Below are positions 1 to 9,100 of a stretch of 64,000 bases of DNA, piece by piece. Under the pieces are notes generated by a model. That model was not told the origin of the DNA. It saw only the letters and a program-made list of their open reading frames with translations, and did not search any database. Location: the NCBI RefSeq assembly GCF_002849855.1, contig NZ_CP018617.1, forward strand, positions 1,426,001-1,490,000, written 5' to 3'. The position numbers were made by a program, and so were the translations under genes. This DNA comes from Vibrio azureus (lineage in GTDB: Bacteria; Pseudomonadota; Gammaproteobacteria; Enterobacterales; Vibrionaceae). Position 1 is the stretch's first letter. Each line of letters opens with the position of its first letter.

Positions 1-882
1 AACTTTGTCCAAGGTTTCAGGAGCTTTAAGCACTTCACCAGTCTTTAAGTTTTTCATTGAAACAGGAGTAACAGATTGAGCATTTTTAAGCGCATATTTA
101 TCATTAGGAGTCCAATCAGCCTTAAGACGACGTGCCTTAACCTGACCTTTAGGCCTGAACTTAATATCCACTTTCAACCTAGACTGCCCTAGCCTTCCCT
201 TTGAAAGCTTTGAAATGAACCCTGGAGCCTTAGTTCCTTGATAAATGCCACCCGCAGCACCAACCGCGCCAGCAACTAAAGAAATACCAGTAAATGCCCA
301 AGAAGCAATATCTAACTTATCGGCAACATCTGGGTTTCTTTCTGCAACAACAGCAGCAGCAATACTTAACCCACCGCTAATCGCACCTGCAGCAGAACCA
401 ATCACGCCTGCAGCAATAGCCAGAGAAGTACCGCCCGTAAACGGTGCTGCAATCGCTCCAGCAATACCGACTAAGACGGCAAAAATACCCAGCCCCAGTT
501 TCAATCCATCAAGGTGACCACTTGGGTCACTTCTATTGATGGGATCACCACTACAATACTGATAAGCATTAATACCCGCTTCAGAAAAAGGGCTTAATGA
601 ATCTTGTGACATAAATCGAATCAGAGTTGGATTATAAGCACGGTAACCATTACCAAGCATATAATTCCCAGTGACTGGATCGAGCGTTTCACCGTTAAAG
701 CCTGTAAATTCATGAGAAAATAGAGTGATAAGATCATCTTCATCTAGATTAAAGGTTTTCGCAAAAACACTTAACGCATTCAAAGAGCATGTTGCAGTAA
801 TTGCGATTGAAACACTTCTACTCAAAAAACTTCTACGTGATATATTTGGATTCAATATAAATTCAGAGTCATAATCTTTCAT
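1..882 (-). CDS. Short Rhs-core protein with Tat-type signal peptide (3' end beyond window)
   Basis: The minus-strand frame is open from an ATG at 882 to the window edge (294 codons). Residues 15-20 read SRRSFL, a twin-arginine motif, followed by a hydrophobic stretch (about 24-41) ending in SVFA, a plausible signal peptidase site. Residues about 57-123 match the Rhs repeat-associated core: GETLDPVTGNYMLGNGYRAY, then RFMSQDSLSP, INAYQYCSGDP and NRSDPSG. A Gly/Ala-rich hydrophobic region (about 128-210) follows, then a Lys/Arg-rich C-terminal part that may be a toxin domain. Typical Rhs/YD-repeat proteins exceed 1000 residues; here nearly the whole YD shell is absent. Neither the toxin end nor any immunity gene, which would lie beyond coordinate 1, can be seen. 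The Rhs core is clear; export by Tat and toxin activity are inferred. Confidence 0.8.
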   Translation of the reverse strand, partial: MKDYDSEFILNPNISRRSFLSRSVSIAITATCSLNALSVFAKTFNLDEDDLITLFSHEFTGFNGETLDPVTGNYMLGNGYRAYNPTLIRFMSQDSLSPFSEAGINAYQYCSGDPINRSDPSGHLDGLKLGLGIFAVLVGIAGAIAAPFTGGTSLAIAAGVIGSAAGAISGGLSIAAAVVAERNPDVADKLDIASWAFTGISLVAGAVGAAGGIYQGTKAPGFISKLSKGRLGQSRLKVDIKFRPKGQVKARRLKADWTPNDKYALKNAQSVTPVSMKNLKTGEVLKAPETLDKV

Positions 883-991
883 GGGATACCAATATCAATG
901 TTTGGTTATAAAACTTCTGATTTAAATAGTTTTGATTTAATTAAATCGAGAGGTTGAACAATATAAAAAATCTTTAAATCGAAATGGAGGG

Positions 992-1022
992 ATACCCGAG
1001 TGTTGATGAAACACTCGGGTAT
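992..1022 (-). terminator. Hairpin just past the 1026-2981 gene
   Basis: ATACCCGAGTGTT and ACACTCGGGTAT form a long inverted repeat ending four bases past the stop codon of the minus-strand gene. Only a loose T-rich stretch follows in that direction. Its arms resemble the TATACCC repeat family found across the window. Confidence 0.55.
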
Positions 1023-1025
1023 AAT

Positions 1026-2981
1026 TCAGTCAAGAATCGGTTCTAATGTTTCATCCTTCATACGGGATAGAACATAGTCTTTAGAGACACTATTTGTTGC
1101 TCCCATATTTGGCTCTGCATATAAGGTCGCATTAAATCTGAAGCGGTTACCGTAGTTATCTTCAATCACTGATGATATTTTCTTACTAACCTGCTGAGTT
1201 GAAGCCGACCAGTGGCCTCCGTCAGGCCTCGTCCAAATGACAAAACGGTGTGTATCTCCTTTTCGAAAATCAATCACAGGCAACACGCTAAAGACAGAGA
1301 AGGTTCCTGCACGGTCAGTATCTATAGCATCGGTATCGAATTGCCATGTATCTCTGTCTCCAGGCACAAAGCCCGGTTTATCGGCATCTTCAGTAGAATA
1401 TGAAATAGGCATTGTTTTAGCGGAACCAAACTGAAGGTCGGTAGTGTAGAAACTTACGCCAGCAAAGCCATCTTCAACCACGCGCGTACAAATTCCATCA
1501 TCTTTAGAGTCACTGCCGCCGGAAGCATCACGGACACAACCTCTAGCTAAAGTGGTTGATTTCGCATTTTCTACAGGAATGAAAGAATGATTTGGACGTC
1601 TTGAAGAATATTTAAACAAGTTAGCATCGGCATAGGAAATACCTCGCGCCCAACCATTGAAAATTCGCCAACCAGGTCGTCCGTGACAATCAGACTCATT
1701 CTTACAGACTCCATCAACTAAAGTCATCTCTTTGACAATATCAGGGTTGTTATTCATTGAGCCTTTGTAACTTCCATCTATAATGGAAATCCTTCTAGAA
1801 GAACTTCCAGTTCCATTTTGATTGCAGTCTTGAGTATCAACATTATTAATGAAATCACCATTTTCATCTTGCCAACGCTGGAATGCACAAACATTTAACG
1901 TTTTTTCCTCACCAAGGAATTTTGCTTTATATCTTAGCCAAAACGTCGTGCTTCTTAGGCCTCGTGCTGTAAGCGTTTTCTCATCTGTTGGTAAGGTCTC
2001 TTTACCATTTTTACCTGGTAGGCTAGATTGATACCTTGGATCTTTTTCATAATCGACAAAGATTTCATCATCCTCCACTAAATACTCAGGGCGACCAGCA
2101 TCGTTTCTTCCATATCGGCCCAAATGAAGGTAGTACTGCGCTTCTTCTTGTGTAATATCGACTGAAGAACAAGAATCCTCATCTATATCAGCATCTTCGG
2201 TTAAACAAGCTCGATACCTAATTTCGATGGGCTTTTGCATTCGACCATTATTATAGAGGCCAGTCCCATTGATGCTTGTATCCACAGAGATATCAAAAAA
2301 TGTTAGGTCACGTATGCTATCTCTTTTTGAGTCTACGCTTGGATTTTGCGCGTCAATCACATCCCATTTCGCTTTAGCATCATTCCAAGTAAAAACGTAG
2401 TACTCACCTTGTTTAATTTTTAGATTGGCGCCCATATTTCCAAGCATTGAGTTATCAACATACGTATCATATAGAGCTTGTGACCTCACTAAAATCTTGC
2501 TTGCCTGACCTTTTTGTGATGGTAAATGTAATAGACTATTCCAGTTAGCATCAGCAACATAATAACTCACATACCTTTTATCATTAGGAATATGATTTCC
2601 CACAGTATTAGGAGACGATTCATTTTTAAGACGCCAAGCAGATAGGTGAGCATCGAAGACGACATCTAACTTATCCTTTGTGTGCATTTCTAATGAACCA
2701 AAGCCCAATAAATTACCGACCAATCGTGATGTATAGGTCGCATTTGCGACAAAGGAAACCACATCACCATTTGATGGGTAGGCCGGCAAATAAATTTCTT
2801 TATTCCAATTCGCATCCATCGTTTGGATAACAATATTGGCGTCATTACTAGGTAGCCTTCCTTGGATTAAGTCATTGGGAGTGTAGGTACCCGCATTACA
2901 TGCCGTTGCAACAGCAAGAGCAGTTAAAGTAAAAACGGAGATAGAATAACGCTTTCTTCTGATCATAATATAGCTCTGCAT
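1026..2981 (-). CDS. Exported protein with StcE/TagA-like repeats, function unknown
   Basis: A 651-residue protein with a hydrophobic N-terminal export signal (about residues 10-30, ending ATACNAG, so a lipoprotein cannot be excluded). An in-frame ATG at 2966 is an alternative start. Two related segments follow, about 48-118 and 139-215. The first reads ANWNKEIYLPAYPSNGD and then VVSFVANATYTSRL; the second reads DANWNSLLHLPSQKGQ and ends in KAKWDVI. From memory this pattern resembles the beta-sandwich repeats in front of the metalloprotease domain of StcE and Vibrio TagA. I see no HExxH zinc motif, so it is not a protease of that family. The rest is rich in Asp, Asn, Arg and Tyr, with several Cys that could form periplasmic disulphides. 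It stands alone with its own terminator hairpin. Confidence 0.6.
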   Translation of the reverse strand: MQSYIMIRRKRYSISVFTLTALAVATACNAGTYTPNDLIQGRLPSNDANIVIQTMDANWNKEIYLPAYPSNGDVVSFVANATYTSRLVGNLLGFGSLEMHTKDKLDVVFDAHLSAWRLKNESSPNTVGNHIPNDKRYVSYYVADANWNSLLHLPSQKGQASKILVRSQALYDTYVDNSMLGNMGANLKIKQGEYYVFTWNDAKAKWDVIDAQNPSVDSKRDSIRDLTFFDISVDTSINGTGLYNNGRMQKPIEIRYRACLTEDADIDEDSCSSVDITQEEAQYYLHLGRYGRNDAGRPEYLVEDDEIFVDYEKDPRYQSSLPGKNGKETLPTDEKTLTARGLRSTTFWLRYKAKFLGEEKTLNVCAFQRWQDENGDFINNVDTQDCNQNGTGSSSRRISIIDGSYKGSMNNNPDIVKEMTLVDGVCKNESDCHGRPGWRIFNGWARGISYADANLFKYSSRRPNHSFIPVENAKSTTLARGCVRDASGGSDSKDDGICTRVVEDGFAGVSFYTTDLQFGSAKTMPISYSTEDADKPGFVPGDRDTWQFDTDAIDTDRAGTFSVFSVLPVIDFRKGDTHRFVIWTRPDGGHWSASTQQVSKKISSVIEDNYGNRFRFNATLYAEPNMGATNSVSKDYVLSRMKDETLEPILD

Positions 2982-3569
2982 TTCTATGGTGATTAAAAGT
3001 TAACTGGGTATATAAGGGAGTCTTAAAAAAGCCTTAGTAATTTACTTACCACTTAGACGTAAAGACCAGCTTACCTCACTCCTAAACGTTATATTTATTT
3101 ATAAATAACGTAAAATAATAGAAATATAGATTAGTTATTTAGATAAATGTTCCATTCGTAGATTAAATACATCCCATATAAATCACATACTGTAGTAAGA
3201 AGGATAAAACGATGATTTCATGTAAATTTAAATGTTAACAAATCCTAATGATAAATTTAATAATCAATATTAACTTTGAATTACATAGAAAATTGATCTA
3301 CCTCAAATTAAATAATTTAATAATATAATTAGTTTTTATCGTTTATTTGTGATCATCATTCCATAAAAACCACCTCTTAATATCATAAAAGGTCGCTGAC
3401 TATTTTTTATTATGCTTAAGTGACATAAAATTTGGGTATAATGTTAATAGCGATGTGCTGTCAGGTCGTCATCAGACGAGTGAGGCTTCCTACAGAGTAA
3501 GCAATGAGAAAGCCCTAGAATTGATAATAGAAAGTGTCCCAAAGTGACTTCAAAATAATTAATTAAGAC
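2982..3569. other. AT-rich intergenic region
   Basis: About 590 bp without a convincing gene. It is very AT-rich from 3100 to 3420. A good -10 hexamer (TATAAT) lies near 3437 on the plus strand, followed by a short GC-richer segment with a small hairpin (TCGTC/GACGA near 3467-3481). The -35 match is poor, so a small RNA here is only a guess. Confidence 0.4.
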
Positions 3570-3601
3570 TATACCCAAGTCACCTCAAAATGTTTGGGTA
3601 T
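3570..3601. repeat. TATACCC palindromic repeat, short copy
   Basis: TATACCCAAGTCACC with a facing TTTGGGTAT arm. It lies immediately past the stop codon of the minus-strand DUF3012 lipoprotein, where it could act as a transcript end. Confidence 0.7.
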
Positions 3602-3606
3602 CTCAT

Positions 3607-3870
3607 TTAAAAGATACAATGCTTAGTGAAGCCCGTCGCCTCATTCGCGGTCCATTCACCTTTAGGCTTATCCTTTAAATCTTTACACCATTGCTCACTA
3701 CCGATACCGTCCTCAAGAACACAATGTTTTGCGTAGTCGACCGCAATCTCTGTCGTCCACTCTGTCTTAGGCTTACTGCGCATATCTTTACACCAGTTTT
3801 CTGTACCCACTTCGTCTGAACATGCCGCCAGTACTGTCAGAGCGGCTACAAGCACCATTGATTTCTTCAT
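3607..3870 (-). CDS. Small lipoprotein with two tandem DUF3012 units
   Basis: The start MKKSMVLVAALTVLAAC at 3870 gives a lipoprotein signal with lipobox LAAC and an 87-residue precursor; an upstream in-frame ATG at 3882 would add four residues. The mature part holds two similar units of about 35 residues. The first reads GTENWCKDMRSKPKTEWT and ends YAKHCV; the second reads GSEQWCKDLKDKPKGEWT and ends TKHCIF. This Cys-Lys-Pro-Trp-Cys pattern is DUF3012, which from memory usually occurs once per small lipoprotein, so an internal duplication is likely. Each unit has two Cys that could form a disulphide. The function of DUF3012 is unknown. Confidence 0.75.
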   Translation of the reverse strand: MKKSMVLVAALTVLAACSDEVGTENWCKDMRSKPKTEWTTEIAVDYAKHCVLEDGIGSEQWCKDLKDKPKGEWTANEATGFTKHCIF

Positions 3871-4229
3871 TTTTGATTCCATTTCACATTAAAATTTGAT
3901 TAAAAAATGTTCTAAACCCAAATGACTTCAAGAACTATTAGCTTTAGCATCAATAACTTGAGCTAAGTCTACTCAGCTACCTTGTTAACATAGAAGGTTT
4001 ATCGGATTTCGCACGATTAATTTCGTAATTACAAAAGCGCCATCAGCACTCAGTTATCAAACGTAATCTTCACTAACACTGAACTTCCGTTCACAGTCAC
4101 TTCAATACGCCAAATAACCTAAAAACAATCGCCAAGTATTGCGATAAGTTGGTTCGAAATCAATTTTAATGTCAACAAACTCAATAAAAGGAAGCTGGTG
4201 AAAATATGGCAATGCAAAGCCCTCCGGCA
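3871..4229. other. Intergenic region without identified features
   Basis: About 360 bp between the DUF3012 lipoprotein and the antiporter gene. A minus-strand frame at 4102-4284 overlaps the antiporter 3' end but shows no family resemblance and is probably not a gene. Confidence 0.4.
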
Positions 4230-6035
4230 TTAACCAGAAGAACGGTTTGTCTGAGTTCGTTGATGTAAGGCTACCAATGTACATACCTTAGGAATAGCGA
4301 CTGACTCAGACACGTCACAAAACTGGATTTTACCTTTTTCCAAAACATAAAAGAGAGGGATAACGAGGTAATCTTGATAATGCTTTTTATAGTCTTCATA
4401 AGTGAAGTTTTCACTTATCTTAGTGTGCTTTATCTCCGCATTTTGGCTAAATAAACTTGCTAATTGGCTGTAGCTGACATTTCCTCCCATTAGCAACTTG
4501 CCATGATATTCTTCCGCAAGCCAGTGCTTTTCATTAACACTTGAACGATTTTTTTGTAAGCAATGCACCTTATCTTCACCAAAATCATCAACAAAATGCA
4601 TGCAAGCCATAATATTAAAATGCTGATCTGGGGTCAGTGCCACGACCTGTCCAACACCAATCAAATTAAGATTATCATCAGCATGGCTAGAGATAGGATT
4701 TCCGTAGTAATAATCCATGCCAAGCATCCTAACTTGACTGATGTAATCCCAATTCGAATCCGCTAACAATACTTTCCGATTATATTTCTTTAAGGCTAGA
4801 CCAATTTCTCTTGCAACACGGTTAGCACCGATAATGAAAAAACCATGAGGGGCAGGCTCTGAAACACCGAGTAGAGACGCCATTTTTCTTGCGGTCAAAC
4901 TTTGAAGTACAACCGTGCCTATGATGATCATAAAAGTCATAGGCACAAGTAACATTGCTTCGCTGAGACCATTGTCAACGAGTTTAATCGCAAACAAAGA
5001 AGAAATAGAAGCGGCAACGATGCCTCTCGGAGCGACCCAAGATAAGAATGCCTTCTCCTTAAAAGATAACTGATTGCCCATCGTAGATAAGAAAATAGAT
5101 AAAGGTCGAGAGATAAACTGCATAAACAAAAATAATAAAATGGCACCGCTGCCTAATGCCGTAAACTGCTCAATACTGATGCGAGCAGCTAAAAAAATGA
5201 ATAACCCTGTGATCAGCAATATGGTTAAGTGCTCTTTGAAATGTAATATTTGTTGAATGTTGATCCCTTTTGCATTGGCAAGCCATAGCCCCATGACTGT
5301 AACAGTGAGTAAACCGGCTTCCGATTCAAGTTGGTTTGATAGTGAGAAAACGCCCAGCACTACCATAAGCACTGCAAAAGGTTGCAAGTATTCGGGCAAC
5401 CATCTGCGTTTTAATATACTCGCCACCGCCGCACCAGAAGCCGAACCAATGATGACACCGATCACCACAATCAATGCAAATACCTCAACACTATTTATAG
5501 CGCTATGTGAGACAATAAACTCATACACCATGACAGCAAATAATGCCCCGAGAGGATCAATCAATATCCCTTCCCAACGTAAGATGTTAGCCAGTTTTGT
5601 GGTTGGACGTACAGTTCTTAAGATTGGCACAATAACCGTCGGCCCTGTCACTATGGTTAAGCTTGCAAACAAGACGGCTAATTCCCAACTAAAACCTAAC
5701 AAATAATGCGTCGCTACACTCGTAGCAATCCATGAAAAAATGGCCCCAAACGAGACAATCTTCCATACCGATCCACTTACACCACGAATTTCTTTCAAGT
5801 TAAGCGTCAGACTGCCCTCAAATAAAATGACAGCCACCGCTAGCGATACAAGTGGAAATAATAACTCTCCTAATAAGTCATCAGGATTTAGCCATTGAAG
5901 AATAGGTCCAATAAGGATGCCAGCAAGCAAGAGGAAAAGGATCGCAGGCAGGCGTACTCTCCAAGCGAGCCATTGACAAGCAAGCCCAATAACACCAACC
6001 GTAGAGAGAACAAGCGCTGCGTTACCTATTTGCAT
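4230..6035 (-). CDS. CPA-family cation:proton antiporter with TrkA-N domain
   Basis: A 601-residue protein whose first 380 residues or so form about 12 membrane segments typical of CPA1/NhaP-type sodium or potassium/proton antiporters, beginning LVLSTVGVIGLACQWLAWR and including ILFEGSLTLNL and WVAPRGIVAASISSLFA. A cytoplasmic Rossmann-like TrkA-N segment follows (about 395-500; GFFIIGANRVAREIGLALKK, then VLLADSNWD). The likely role is cation export and pH homeostasis at the inner membrane, gated by nucleotide binding. The last 30 residues or so look unlike a normal family end, so a late frameshift is possible but unproven. Ion specificity cannot be read from the sequence. It lies downstream of the NRPS on the same strand, separated by 139 bp with a hairpin. 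Confidence 0.85.
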   Translation of the reverse strand: MQIGNAALVLSTVGVIGLACQWLAWRVRLPAILFLLLAGILIGPILQWLNPDDLLGELLFPLVSLAVAVILFEGSLTLNLKEIRGVSGSVWKIVSFGAIFSWIATSVATHYLLGFSWELAVLFASLTIVTGPTVIVPILRTVRPTTKLANILRWEGILIDPLGALFAVMVYEFIVSHSAINSVEVFALIVVIGVIIGSASGAAVASILKRRWLPEYLQPFAVLMVVLGVFSLSNQLESEAGLLTVTVMGLWLANAKGINIQQILHFKEHLTILLITGLFIFLAARISIEQFTALGSGAILLFLFMQFISRPLSIFLSTMGNQLSFKEKAFLSWVAPRGIVAASISSLFAIKLVDNGLSEAMLLVPMTFMIIIGTVVLQSLTARKMASLLGVSEPAPHGFFIIGANRVAREIGLALKKYNRKVLLADSNWDYISQVRMLGMDYYYGNPISSHADDNLNLIGVGQVVALTPDQHFNIMACMHFVDDFGEDKVHCLQKNRSSVNEKHWLAEEYHGKLLMGGNVSYSQLASLFSQNAEIKHTKISENFTYEDYKKHYQDYLVIPLFYVLEKGKIQFCDVSESVAIPKVCTLVALHQRTQTNRSSG

Positions 6036-6119
6036 ATAATCACGCTATCTATTCGGATTATGAAGGAATACTTTTAGTGTAGAACAAGTGATGATAATAT
6101 CATTTGATAAGCCAAAAGA

Positions 6120-6149
6120 TGTACCCAAGCAACAACGAAATACTTGGGC
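6120..6149. terminator. TACCCAAG hairpin between NRPS and antiporter genes
   Basis: GTACCCAAG and ACTTGGGC face each other 26 bp past the NRPS stop codon. It looks like a decayed copy of the TATACCC repeat and may end the NRPS transcript. Confidence 0.5.
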
Positions 6150-6174
6150 AGCCAATTTGTAGCCTAGCTTTTAC

Positions 6175-9100
6175 TTAACCCATCAAGTCTCCTGCACTTT
6201 CTGCTCGAATCATTTTAATTAACATCGCTTGGTAATCATTAGCAATCTGAGAAGCTAATTCTGCAGAAATTTCAGAGCGATCATAATACAAACTAAACCC
6301 TAAAGATTCGCCAGGAAATAAGCACAAAACGATCTGATGGTTTGTGCCACTTACCGTACCTAAATGTCGGTAAGTTAGACTCGATTTATCCTCACCTTTC
6401 TGTTCAGGATAATTTTCGAACACAAATAAAGTGCCAAATGGTGCCGTTGGTCGCCATTCATCGTCGTAATGGTTAAGATCATAAAACGCATGATCGATAC
6501 GTTGTTGATTATTCTCATTCAACTTTTTCACCATCTGAGAAATAGGGCCTTCGAGATGAACCCTAAGTGGTGGTGTTGCAACAAACAGTCCGACCAATTC
6601 AGTGACTTTACCAACATCCATCGGCCGGTTAGTCATTGTGGTACCAAAAACAATATCACTGCTATCTAGGTATTGAGACAACATAGCAGCCCAAGCCAAT
6701 TGGCAAAATTGGTTAACCGTCGCTCCATGGCTTATTGCTGCTGATCTAAATTGCTCACTTTGCTGTTTGTCTAGTGCTCCGACAACGGAGTGAATACGCA
6801 ATGCATTGGCATCTATACCATGATTGTCAGGTTTGAACCTCATATTCATTTGTGCATCACAAAGGTACTCTTGCCAAAAACTCGCTGATACCTCTTTCGG
6901 CTGAGCGCGAAGCCAACGAGGAAAACCAATGAAGCTGCGTTGTTCGATCTGGAGAGGTTCACCTTTTACCAGTTTTTCATAGTCATCCCTGATCTCACGT
7001 AAAAAGATCTGCATCGACCAACCATCAAACAAAACATGGTGGAAGGTAAATAATAAAATGTGTTTTGATTCACCGGTACGCGCTAGCAGCAATCGAAGCA
7101 AAGGCGGATTATACCAATCAAATGGACGCTGACGTTCATTAAGAACAGCATGTTGAATCTCTGTCTCCCAATCTTTATCTTGCCAATCCTGCCAGGTTAA
7201 TGGTAGCTCGACATGGCGAGGAATAAGGACCAGTGGCGTTCCCTCGGTATAAGTATCATCAAATCCTGCCCTTAACATGTCATGTTTGCTCAGAGCTCGG
7301 TTCCACGCTGTTACGAAAGCTTCTTCATCTAAATCACCAGCCAGTTCAAAGTAAAGCTGGTCAATCTGATAATCAGGATTGACACGATTAAAGTACAAAA
7401 GCTCTCGCTGAAAGTCAGTTGCTGGGTAAATATTCTCTAATCGACCCACTTGTTTTTCCAAATTTTCAATGACTTCTTGCTCAAGGCTAATATCAGTAAG
7501 ATCACTCGGCGTTAAACCACCAAGACAATCATCAGCAGTACAATGTCCAAGAAGTGCTTGTATAGACCTATGAATATTCTGGCTCAACTCTTCCACACTT
7601 ATATCTTGAAAGGCACTTTCAACCATATCAAACTCAACATAGAGCTTTTCATCACTGACCCATGCATTAATATCTAAGGCACGTAGTGGTTTATTATCCT
7701 CACTGACAAGATATTGATTATACTTTTGCTCTATTTGCCATGCCTCATCACCACCTCGTCCAAAGCGCCCCAAGAAGTTGAAGCTGATCGGCAACTTTAA
7801 TAGTGATTGGAATTCGTTTCTCACTGCTTCAGAGTTATGGCCGTAAGCAATCGCCAAAAAGTTTTCCCCTTTAGAAGGGAGACTGCGTAACGCCTGCTTA
7901 GTCTTTTTGATTAACTGCTGCCAAGTGTCATCATGTTTTGGTAAGCAGAGAGGGAAAATGCTGGTAAACCACCCTACCGTAGCATCACAGCGCACCTCAT
8001 CCGAGAAGGACTTACGTCCATGCCCTTCGAGCAGCAGATTAAATGATCGTCCTTTACTGCCGAAGAAGGAATACAGGGCACTAATAAGCAACTCATTGGT
8101 ATTGGTACCATATGGCTGATTTGCACTACCCAACAGGGACTGAGTTTCGTCCTCAGAAAGGATGAAATGACCTCGTTTCACATCCTTTGCTAGTTCAGCT
8201 TTGGGTGAAATATTCGCTCCAGAGCTGAGCCAATAATCGACTTCTGTATCACTGTATCGGAAGCAATCCCAGTGCTTACGATAACCTTGTGTATTGGTAT
8301 AAGGTGTTGGCTGAAAATTGGCGCCTTGTTCATAAAAGCCCTGAAGATCACTACTGATGCGTCGCCAAGATACGCCATCCACAATCAGGTGATGACCACA
8401 GAGATAAAGGATCGGCTGTTGTTCGTCCGTAATACGCAGGAGTAACCCTTTCAGTAAAGGGCCAGTATGCAGATCGAAGGACGTGTTTAATTGGGCAATT
8501 TCTTCTTCAGCATGCTGCCAATTCAGCTCCTCCAACTCTCTCAGTTCAAAATGGTAATCGCCCATTTCGGAGAAAGTCTGCTGGCTGCTGTCATGAAATC
8601 TCAGCCAAAATGCATCATGGTATTGAGTTAAACGAGTTAGAGCCGATGCTAAATTAGCAAGCTCAACAGACTCAGGTAACTTCATCATAACGGCTTGATT
8701 GAAATGTTCTGGTTTAACAAAGTTTTGAGCAAAAAACCACTGTTGTACTGGGAGCAAATTGAAATGACCAAACTTTTCACCCAATTCAACCGAGGACTCT
8801 TCCGCAACCGAGATTCTATCAGCCATCTCTTCAAATAGACGAAAATTCATGATATCGGCTGTAGTAAGACGCATTCCCTGCTCTTCCAGTGCCACAGATA
8901 AAAGAATCGCTGATATTGAGTCGCCCCCTTGGTCAACAAAATCATCACTCAATGACACTGAATTCAAGTCCAGCACTTTACAAACCTGTTGCAACAACAC
9001 TCTTTGCTGCTGCGTCAACTCACCTTGCTCTTCCTTCGATTCAACGGGCTCAGGCAACCTTTGCTTGTCGATTTTGCCATTACGATTCAATGGCATTTCT

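Noticed and set aside
1212..1434. Plus-strand frames inside the 651-aa gene
   Set aside because: They are antisense shadows of a well-supported gene with no domain resemblance.
4102..4284. Small separate gene at the antiporter 3' end
   Set aside because: It overlaps the antiporter in another frame and resembles no family; it might only mark a frameshift at the antiporter end.
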